Source: Acidobacteria bacterium Mor1
Lineage (GTDB): Bacteria; Acidobacteriota; Polarisedimenticolia; Polarisedimenticolales; Polarisedimenticolaceae
NCBI GenBank assembly: GCA_001664505.1
Contig: CP011806.1
Coordinates: forward strand, 3,117,508-3,181,507
DNA length: 64,000 nucleotides
Direction: 5' to 3'
A model generated the notes under the pieces. That model did not search any database and was not told the origin of the DNA. It was given only the letters and a program-made list of their open reading frames with translations. Positions 27,345-34,453 of this stretch are shown one piece after another; position 1 is the stretch's first letter; every line of letters starts with the position of its first letter. A program made the position numbers and the translations under genes.

Positions 27345-27370
27345 GCCCGGGGCCGGTTGCGGGCCCGGGC
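27345..27370 (-). terminator. possible terminator of the FG-GAP gene
   Basis: 7-bp stem GCCCGGG/CCCGGGC with a 12-base loop just past the stop of the minus-strand gene; no U-tract. Weak call. Confidence 0.3.
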
Positions 27371-27379
27371 TTCTGCGTC

Positions 27380-29293
27380 CTAACGCAGAGCGGTCTCGCC
27401 GCAGATGTTGGTCGCGGTGATCAGGTAGTAGTGCGACGTCACGTCGCCCGCGGCGCCGCTGTCCCGGTGTTGAATCCCCGCGGTCCCCGCGTCCGCATCG
27501 CTGACGCCGGCGGCGTGGGGCTCGCCCCACCCGCTCGGATCCTTGCTCGCGTCGCGGTAGACGTTCCAGGAGATACCGGCATCCGCCGGGTCATCCCAGG
27601 TCAGCACCACGTCCGGACCGTCCCGATCCAGCCGCAGTTGGGTCGGATCCGCCGCCCCGGCGCAAGGCTCGTTGATCGTCAGGAACTGATCGGCGGTCAC
27701 GTTGGTCAACACCTGCTCGGTGAGCGTTGCATTGGGCCAGCGCACGGTAATCGAGTCGACAGAGGTGTTGCTGCCCAGCCCGAAGTGCAGACGCAGCGGC
27801 CGCATCGGACCCTCGTGGCCGTTGCCCGCGTGAACCTCCTGCATCTGGCTCACGCCGCCGGCGACCACGGTCACCCGTGCGCCGATGGCGCTGCGGTTGG
27901 AGAAACCGGGCGCGCCGACCCCCTCGAGGTCGATGGCCAGCCAGTGATTGTCGGTGCCGACATCGTTGCGATAGAGCCGCAGCTCGCCGCCTAGCGTCAC
28001 CAGCAGATCCTCGTCGCCGTCGAGGTCGAAATCCAGAGGCGTGACGTAGCCCGGAGACAGGCCCGCGGTGTTGATCCCGTCGAGACCGGAAGCCGGCGTA
28101 TCGGCATCGAAGGTGTGGTCGGACTGCTGGCGGAACAGATACAGCCGCGGGTTGTCGTAGCCGCTTTCGGTCAGGAAGAAATCGACCAGCATGTCGTTGT
28201 CCACGTCGATCCAGCTGGCGAAGTGGTCGCCGTGGTGGGTGGTGTCCGGGTCTTCCAGCGAGCGGCCGGAGATGCGGTTGAAGTCCCAGGAGAACACACC
28301 GGCGTTGTTGGTGGCGGTGGCGCTGTACACGCTGCCGTCGCCGTGGGTCATGATCTCGAGGAAATCCATGTCGCCGTCGTTGTCGTAGTCCCGGGGCATG
28401 GTGCCGAAGGAGACCTTCTGCAGCGGGAAACCGCGGTAATCGTCGTAGTTGGTCGAACTCTCGACCCGGGTAAAGGTCCCGTCGCCGTTGTTGCGCCAGT
28501 GCCGCGCATAGGAATCGAACACCGTACGGCTGTAGGGGGGCGCGAACAGATCCATGTCTCCGTCGCCGTCCCAATCGAAGGTCGCCACCGCGTACACACA
28601 GGTCGTCATGGTGTCCAGGCCGGAACCGGTGGTCACGTTGGTGAAGCTGCCGTCGCCATGCCCCTGGTATAGATGATCGATGTTCAGCGTGCTGTCCGGG
28701 TTGTACCAGGTGCCGATGTAAAGATCGACGCTGCCGTCGTTGTCGTAGTCGAGAAAGGTCGCCGTCGGCGTGTTCCAGTTGGGCTCGGTGTGAAAGGCAG
28801 AGACCGGCGACAGGCTGAAGCTCCCGCTGCCGTCGTTGATCAACAGATCGTTGCGACCGAGATCCAGGGCGTAGCTGCGATGCAGGTAGACGCTGGTGAA
28901 GATGTCCAGGTCGCCGTCGTTGTCGACGTCGGCGAAGATCGCCGCGTCGGAGTGCCGGCCGGTAGCGGTCCCGGCACGGTTGTCCCGAATACCCGAACCG
29001 GCGGTGTGGTCGACGAACTTGCGGCTGAAGGGATCGCCGGGGGTGTCCCCCGGCTCGTTCAGCAGCAGGAACTGCTTGTCCAACACGTCGCCGGCCGCGT
29101 GGTTGGGCTCGGTGTGCATCAGGATGTCCGGGTAGCCGTCCCCGTTGAGATCCCCTACCGACACCCGGTAGGGCACGATGCCGGTCAGGCCGGCGTCTCC
29201 GCTGACATCGGTGAAGTAGGGGGCCGTCGGCTGGGCCGCGGACGGAAGGGCGGCGAAGGCCAGCAACAGCAAGGCCGGGATCGATTTGTGCAT
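27380..29293 (-). CDS. exported FG-GAP/VCBS repeat protein with ASPIC/UnbV domain
   Basis: 637 residues, signal peptide ending LPSAAQP; GGGGG just before the start. Residues about 30-430 contain calcium-loop-like FG-GAP/VCBS repeats (VGDLNGDGYPDILMH; FADVDNDGDLDIFTS; FLDYDNDGSVDLYIG; TFDWDGDGDMDLF; FDLDGDEDLLV) that build an integrin-type propeller. The following ASPIC/UnbV domain is recognised by NHWLAIDLEGVG, IGARVTVVAGG and VDSITVRWPNATLTE. A fibronectin-like region (VLTWDDPADAGISWNVYRD) closes the protein. Such proteins are exported and surface- or polymer-associated; ligand unknown. Common in Acidobacteriota and Planctomycetes. Confidence 0.85.
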   Translation of the reverse strand: MHKSIPALLLLAFAALPSAAQPTAPYFTDVSGDAGLTGIVPYRVSVGDLNGDGYPDILMHTEPNHAAGDVLDKQFLLLNEPGDTPGDPFSRKFVDHTAGSGIRDNRAGTATGRHSDAAIFADVDNDGDLDIFTSVYLHRSYALDLGRNDLLINDGSGSFSLSPVSAFHTEPNWNTPTATFLDYDNDGSVDLYIGTWYNPDSTLNIDHLYQGHGDGSFTNVTTGSGLDTMTTCVYAVATFDWDGDGDMDLFAPPYSRTVFDSYARHWRNNGDGTFTRVESSTNYDDYRGFPLQKVSFGTMPRDYDNDGDMDFLEIMTHGDGSVYSATATNNAGVFSWDFNRISGRSLEDPDTTHHGDHFASWIDVDNDMLVDFFLTESGYDNPRLYLFRQQSDHTFDADTPASGLDGINTAGLSPGYVTPLDFDLDGDEDLLVTLGGELRLYRNDVGTDNHWLAIDLEGVGAPGFSNRSAIGARVTVVAGGVSQMQEVHAGNGHEGPMRPLRLHFGLGSNTSVDSITVRWPNATLTEQVLTNVTADQFLTINEPCAGAADPTQLRLDRDGPDVVLTWDDPADAGISWNVYRDASKDPSGWGEPHAAGVSDADAGTAGIQHRDSGAAGDVTSHYYLITATNICGETALR

Positions 29294-29367
29294 GGTCTAC
29301 CCCCTGTCCCGGGAGCATACGTCGATCCTGGGCTGCGGAAAAGGAGGGATCCGGATGACCTAGGGCC

Positions 29368-29811
29368 TCAGCCTCGGATCTCTCCCGACTCGACCAGCCG
29401 TTTGAACGTCTCCAGGTCGTTGCAGCTGCGCTTTTTCATCGCCCCTTTGATGAACGGCAGCATCAGCCACATCATGATCGAGCGACCCTTGAAGTTCGAG
29501 CGAAAGTGGATGCCGGTGCGCTCACCCCGATCGATGAAATTGACCTCCATGGTCGCGTGGGTGCCGGGCCCTTCCAGAATGCCGGCCATGTGTTTCTCCG
29601 GTTCGTGAGCCGTGATCGTCTCGATCAACTCGACGATGCGTCCCCGCTCCAGGTAGACCTGCCGGGTCTTGGCGCCGACGGCTCCGGGCTCTCCGCTGAT
29701 GGACTCGGTGCGCTGCAGCCCCTGGATCCAACGCGGCAGATTGTCCGGGTGGTTGAACGCGGCGTAGACCTCGCGCAACGGTCGTTCGACTTCAATCTCG
29801 ATCTCGATCAT
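29368..29811 (-). CDS. SRPBCC (START-like) family protein
   Basis: 147 residues from ATG 29811, preceded by GGAGGG. N-terminus MIEIEIEVERPLREVYAAFN followed by LPRWIQGLQ is the usual entry to the START/Bet v 1-like fold with its ligand cavity; the remaining strands (GTHATMEVNFIDRGERTGIHF) and C-terminal helix (LETFKRLVE) complete it. Ligand or reaction unknown. It starts four bases after the AraC-type regulator, so the two are co-transcribed and the regulator may control it. Confidence 0.75.
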   Translation of the reverse strand: MIEIEIEVERPLREVYAAFNHPDNLPRWIQGLQRTESISGEPGAVGAKTRQVYLERGRIVELIETITAHEPEKHMAGILEGPGTHATMEVNFIDRGERTGIHFRSNFKGRSIMMWLMLPFIKGAMKKRSCNDLETFKRLVESGEIRG

Positions 29812-29815
29812 CGAC

Positions 29816-30643
29816 TCATCCCTCCCGGGTGTCGCGCACCGGCTGGTGCACCACGACCCCGTCATCCTGCTGAATTTCCACGATCGGCCCCGGCCTCAGC
29901 CGGTGACGTCCCGCCATCGCCCAGACGAACAATCGCTGATAGATCGTCGGCGCCACCGGGCCGGGCCCTTCGAACCGCAGAGCCGCGTACAGCCCACCTC
30001 CGATGGAACGCCGCACCCATCCTTCGTCTACCGGCCGGCCGTCGAGCCGCCGCCCCCAGTCCTGCCGCACGAAACCGGGTGGTGTGATGCCCGGCCAATC
30101 CAGCAGCAGCCCCACCCGAGGCGCGTCGGAGCCGGCGCCGTTCCACTCGCACCAGGGTGCCGCCGCAGGGTCGAAGCAAAAGCCTTCGTCGACGCCGACG
30201 CTGCGCCGCACCTCGATCTTCGATTCTGGCAAGCGTGCGATCCGAATCTCTCCCGGCCGGCCCAGCGGGTCTTCGCCGGCGTCCAACCCCAGTTCACCCC
30301 AGAGTCGAATCTGCTCTCTGCGATAGTCCCGGGCGGAGACCTCGAAGTGGGCGCGGAACCGGCGGGCAAATGTCTCTGGGCGTCGGAACCCGACATCCAT
30401 CGCCAGCTCCGTGATCGGTTCATCCCGTGCCAGCAGCATCAGCGCCGCCCGTTCGAGCCGCAGCCGCTCGAGAAACACCGCCGGGGTTTCACCCGAGGCG
30501 GCACGGAACATCCGGTGAAAATGGAAGGCGGAAAAGCGGGCCTCTCCGGCCATTCGCTCCAGGGTCCAGGCCTCGGCCAGCTGCGACTCGACGCGGTCGA
30601 CGACCTGAATCACGGCCTCCGGAATCCAGCTTCTCCTGCCCAT
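29816..30643 (-). CDS. AraC-family transcriptional regulator with GyrI-like effector domain
   Basis: 275 residues. The N-terminal third holds two helix-turn-helix units of the AraC type: AWTLERMAGEARFSAFHFHR and EPITELAMDVGFRRPETFAR, ending FRAHFEVSARDYR. The C-terminal half (residues about 115-270; IRIARLPESKIEVRRSVGVD, DEGWVRRSIGGGLYAALRFE) looks like the GyrI-like/SOUL small-molecule-binding domain found in Rob/SoxS-like regulators. Expected role: ligand-responsive activator, perhaps of the SRPBCC gene directly behind it. No good ribosome site is seen. Confidence 0.82.
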   Translation of the reverse strand: MGRRSWIPEAVIQVVDRVESQLAEAWTLERMAGEARFSAFHFHRMFRAASGETPAVFLERLRLERAALMLLARDEPITELAMDVGFRRPETFARRFRAHFEVSARDYRREQIRLWGELGLDAGEDPLGRPGEIRIARLPESKIEVRRSVGVDEGFCFDPAAAPWCEWNGAGSDAPRVGLLLDWPGITPPGFVRQDWGRRLDGRPVDEGWVRRSIGGGLYAALRFEGPGPVAPTIYQRLFVWAMAGRHRLRPGPIVEIQQDDGVVVHQPVRDTREG

Positions 30644-30759
30644 GGGGCAACCCTAGCACCGGGCCAGGCAGGAGACTTGACGCATCTTGCGGCGCCGCCG
30701 CCGGGATGAAACACCGCGATAGTAAGCCCTGCGTTCCGGCCTCCACCTCCTCTGCGGGT

Positions 30760-31464
30760 ATGCTCGATATCGACATGGCGAAACGTTCACCAGGATCGAG
30801 TAAGCGCATGGGCCGGATCTTGAAGGGCCTGCTCATCGCCCTGCTGAGTGCAGCGGCGCTGATCCTGATCGGCGGTGCGCTCCTGTTCAGCGGGTCGGAA
30901 GTGACCTGCGAAGAGTTCGAACCGGAAGGGGGCACGCCGGCCTTGCGCTGTGGTTTCGAAGTCGCCGCCACGCCCGAAGCCGTTTGGGAGACCTTCACCC
31001 GCACCGACGAACCGCAGCCCCACTACTTCGACGCCGTGCTTCAGGCGGAGATGCATCCCGGCGGCCGCTGGCGTTTCGTCACCGACGACCTCCAACGCCT
31101 GCTCGCCGACGGTGTGGTCCTGGCCGTCGATCCCCCTCGCCGCTTTCAGCAGACCTTTCGTGCCGCCGACCTCGAGGAAGCGCCGAGCCGGATCACCGTA
31201 GAACTCGAACCCACCGCCACCGGCAGCCGGGTCACCCTGACTCACGACCGCTTCCCGGGGAAGACGGTGACCTACCGGCGTTTCCGCAAGGCCCACCCGT
31301 TGGCGCTCTCGGCGATGAAGGCCCGGCTCGAGACCGGAAAGCTGCCGGTCCGGGCGCGGATTTACACCTGGATCTTCAAGCCGGGAATGAAGTCGGTCAG
31401 CGCCCGGGCCGAGCCCTGGGAGCCCCGGAACCGCGGATTTCCCGGCCGCCCGCAAGAAAACTGA
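30760..31464 (+). CDS. membrane-anchored SRPBCC-like protein
   Basis: 234 residues if started at ATG 30760; ATG 30775 and ATG 30808 are in frame and equally possible. A single N-terminal membrane segment (LLIALLSAAALILIGGALLF) is followed by a domain with CGFEVAATPEAVWETFT, MHPGGRWRFVTDD, VVLAVDPPRRFQQTFR and SRVTLTHDRFPG, the pattern of the activator-of-Hsp90/SRPBCC fold. Facing the periplasm or peripheral. Function unknown. Divergent from the AraC-SRPBCC pair, which contains another member of the same fold. Confidence 0.65.
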   Translation: MLDIDMAKRSPGSSKRMGRILKGLLIALLSAAALILIGGALLFSGSEVTCEEFEPEGGTPALRCGFEVAATPEAVWETFTRTDEPQPHYFDAVLQAEMHPGGRWRFVTDDLQRLLADGVVLAVDPPRRFQQTFRAADLEEAPSRITVELEPTATGSRVTLTHDRFPGKTVTYRRFRKAHPLALSAMKARLETGKLPVRARIYTWIFKPGMKSVSARAEPWEPRNRGFPGRPQEN

Positions 31465-31533
31465 TCCGGTTTGCCCGCGAATTGCGCCCTTTCAAGTGCG
31501 GAACCGATCGCGGTTCCGGATGGAGGAATGGGC

Positions 31534-34224
31534 ATGTCTCGTGGGTGGCAAACGACTCTGTGGCTGGTGCTGGTTTCGATTCTCGGAGGCTTCGCCGGGT
31601 TGGCGGCTGAGACGCCTGATTCCGGCCCCCCGTCCGATCTGGAGCACGAACGGACCCTCGCACCACCCACTGCGGCTCCTCGGCCCCAGGTCCTGGTACC
31701 CGACCGGGACCACGACCACCAGGGCGTTCCGGCGACCCTCGGCCGGTTGGAAGCTCCGCCGGCCTCCGAGGACCCCGCCGCTCCCGAGACCATCGCCGCG
31801 CCGACCCTGACCGGCCTGCGCTGGCCCCTGCCCGCCTCCTACGATGATCTGACGCAGCTGATCAACTACGTCGACGTCGACGACGGCACCAGCGGGATCC
31901 AGGAGTACAACTGCGGCTTCACCGCCTACGACGGCCACCGGGGTGTGGACATCAACATCGACGACTTCGTCGAGATGGAGAAGGGCTACCACATTCTCGC
32001 CGTGGACGACGGCGAGGTGCTGTTCGCCTTCGACGGCAACTTCGACCGCCGAACCGCCACCGGCGTCGACACCCCCAACTACGTCGACGTGCGCCACGGC
32101 GACGGCACGATCTCGCGCTACCTGCACATGAAGAAGGGAAGCGTCACCGTGCGTCCCGGACAGATGGTGCGCCGCGGAGACTCCCTGGGCCTGATCGGGA
32201 GCTCCGGCTTCTCCTCGAGCCCCCACCTGCACATCGAGTTCTACGACGAGAACGACTTCGACACGATCTACGTGCCGAACAACGGCCCGTGCCAGAGCAA
32301 CGCTTCGATGTGGGAGAACCAGCCGACCTACGTGTGGGACCGTCCGGCGGACCTGATTCGCACCGGCCTCTCGATCAACGAGCCGACCTACGCCACGGTT
32401 CTTGACCGCCTGCCGATGATCGAACGGCTCCCCGGCAGTTCGACCCAGTGGATCTACCTGTGGACCACCCTGGAAGCGTTCCGCACCACCGACGTGATGC
32501 GCATCGTCCTGCAGCCGGTTTCGGGGATCACCTGGTACGACTTCACCTACTCCCCTCCCCAGGATTACTCCTGGGCCTGGTTCTACTGGAACCTGCAGCT
32601 CCCGGGAAACACCTACCTGGGGGAATGGCGCATGCAGATCTACATGAACGGCCAGCTCGAACAGGAGCGCCGCTTCCAGTGGGGCCAACCGATCTCGACG
32701 CCGGTGGCCCAGGATGCGACCCACGCGGTCACCGGCGGGCAGCCGTTCAGCGATCGCATGGTCGCCACCGACGCCGACAGCACCAACCTGCGCTATCGGG
32801 TGATGAGCCAGCCGAGCCGCGGACGGGTGATCCAGCCGAACCCCGACGAGCCCTGGTTCACCTATCTGCCCGAGGGCCGAGGCGCGGTCAACGACTCCTT
32901 CACCTTCCTGGCCATCGACGAGGTCGAGCAGTCCAGCAACGTGGCGACGGTCACGCTGCAAGAGGGTGCCTCGAATACCAACGTACTCAGCGTGGTCGGA
33001 GATCAGGAATCGGTTGACGTGCCGCTCGGCAGCTCCCTGCAGCTCAGCGACACCTTCACCATCGAGGCCTGGGTGCGGCGCGGAGCCTTCTCCAACGGCA
33101 ACCGAGTCATCTACGAGGCGATCGATCCGGCGCTGGACAACGGCCTGCTGTTCTACGTCGGTGCCTCGGGACGCCTGATCCTGAGCGCCGAGCCAGGTGC
33201 GCTGTTCGGTTCGACCGCAAAGATCCCCTTCGAGGAGTGGGTCCACGTTGCGGCGACCAGCGACGGCACCACCGCGCGGTTGTACATCAACGGCGCCGAG
33301 GATGGCTCTGCCGCCTGGAACGGCCCGATCGACTGGTCGGGGGTCACCGAGGCCAAGCTGGGAGGCAGCCGCTACTACGACAGCGAGTGGGCCTACGGCT
33401 GGAACGGCGAGATCGACGAGATTCGGCTGTATGACGTCGCCCGCAACGGGAGCCAGATCGCCCAGGACATCACCGACTGCGCGATCTACTCGGCGCCGGC
33501 GGAAACTTCGCTGGTCGGCTGGTGGACCTTCGACGGCGACGTCCAGGATCGCTCGACCTACAACAACCACGGCAGCCTGACCGGCGGGGCCGGACTGGCG
33601 CCGGTCGCCGGCAACACCCCGATCTGCCCCGCTCTCGACCATGACGGAGACGGCATCACCGATACGTCGGACAACTGCCGTTTCGTGGCTAACGCAAGCC
33701 AGGCGGACCTCGACCTCGACGGGATCGGCGATGCCTGCGACAGCTGCTCGACGGTGGCCGATGCTACCGGCGCAGATCGCGACCGGGACGGCGTGGGAGA
33801 TGTCTGCGACAACTGCCCGCGGGTCGGCAACGCACTCCAGGCCGACGCCGATGCCGACGGAGACGGCGACGCCTGCGACCCGTTCCCGGACGACCCGGGA
33901 GCCGGGCTCCCCCTCGACCCGGCGCTGACCCTCTCCAAGAGTGCGCCCACCATCGCCGAGCTCGACTGGACCGCTGACGCCGGCGCCGCGGGCTTCGAGG
34001 TGCTGCGCGGCGAGAGCGCCGACCTGCTCGACGGACGCTACGGCGACTGCATCAGCGGAGACGACGGGAACCCGGCCGATACGACCTACGCCGACGCCAC
34101 GGTGCCGGCCGCCGGCCAGGTGTTCTTCTACCTGGTTCGCGGCATCGGACCCGAGTGGGAAACCGGCCCTTCGGGCAGCAGTTCCACGGGAGAGCGGGAG
34201 ATCGGCTACCGGGTCTGTGAGTAG
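31534..34224 (+). CDS. exported M23 peptidase with LamG-like and thrombospondin type 3 repeats
   Basis: 896 residues from ATG 31534 (GGAGG seven bases upstream; the ATG at 31528 is too close to it). Signal peptide ends near LAAETPD. Order: M23/LytM metallopeptidase (residues about 125-245) with HRGVDINID (first zinc ligands H-x3-D), DVRHGDGTISRYLHMKKG, and the H-x-H in SSPHLHIEFYDEN; a cadherin/Ig-like domain (DSTNLRYRVMSQPSRGRV); a LamG/concanavalin-like domain (FTIEAWVRRG ... EEWVHVAATSDGTTARLYIN); then three thrombospondin type 3 calcium repeats (DHDGDGITDTSDNC; DLDLDGIGDACDSC; DRDRDGVGDVCDNC) and a C-terminal domain. Likely a secreted cell-wall endopeptidase with binding modules. Confidence 0.85.
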   Translation: MSRGWQTTLWLVLVSILGGFAGLAAETPDSGPPSDLEHERTLAPPTAAPRPQVLVPDRDHDHQGVPATLGRLEAPPASEDPAAPETIAAPTLTGLRWPLPASYDDLTQLINYVDVDDGTSGIQEYNCGFTAYDGHRGVDINIDDFVEMEKGYHILAVDDGEVLFAFDGNFDRRTATGVDTPNYVDVRHGDGTISRYLHMKKGSVTVRPGQMVRRGDSLGLIGSSGFSSSPHLHIEFYDENDFDTIYVPNNGPCQSNASMWENQPTYVWDRPADLIRTGLSINEPTYATVLDRLPMIERLPGSSTQWIYLWTTLEAFRTTDVMRIVLQPVSGITWYDFTYSPPQDYSWAWFYWNLQLPGNTYLGEWRMQIYMNGQLEQERRFQWGQPISTPVAQDATHAVTGGQPFSDRMVATDADSTNLRYRVMSQPSRGRVIQPNPDEPWFTYLPEGRGAVNDSFTFLAIDEVEQSSNVATVTLQEGASNTNVLSVVGDQESVDVPLGSSLQLSDTFTIEAWVRRGAFSNGNRVIYEAIDPALDNGLLFYVGASGRLILSAEPGALFGSTAKIPFEEWVHVAATSDGTTARLYINGAEDGSAAWNGPIDWSGVTEAKLGGSRYYDSEWAYGWNGEIDEIRLYDVARNGSQIAQDITDCAIYSAPAETSLVGWWTFDGDVQDRSTYNNHGSLTGGAGLAPVAGNTPICPALDHDGDGITDTSDNCRFVANASQADLDLDGIGDACDSCSTVADATGADRDRDGVGDVCDNCPRVGNALQADADADGDGDACDPFPDDPGAGLPLDPALTLSKSAPTIAELDWTADAGAAGFEVLRGESADLLDGRYGDCISGDDGNPADTTYADATVPAAGQVFFYLVRGIGPEWETGPSGSSSTGEREIGYRVCE

Positions 34225-34283
34225 CCCTGACGACACCCCTGAGACAAGCCTTGCGGCGGCTTTCGCCGTTTAGGTGATCGGAA

Positions 34284-34317
34284 CCGCCGGTGAGTTCGAG
34301 TAGTATCTCACCGGCGG
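34284..34317 (+). terminator. strong hairpin after the M23 peptidase gene
   Basis: Perfect 11-bp stem CCGCCGGTGAG/CTCACCGGCGG with a 12-base AT-rich loop, 60 bases after the stop; no U-tract. The remaining part of the 229-base gap contains the GAGGGG ribosome site of the next gene and nothing else seen. Confidence 0.5.
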
Positions 34318-34453
34318 CGCCGTCTCCGGCGCCAACAGAGGATGGCGGCCCCATCGATCGTTGCCGAGCGGCACCCGCCGCGAGCGCCTATTCCACGGCT
34401 TCCCCCTTGGTCGTGGCGGAGCATCGATGCGTGCGACCACAGAGGGGATCACG

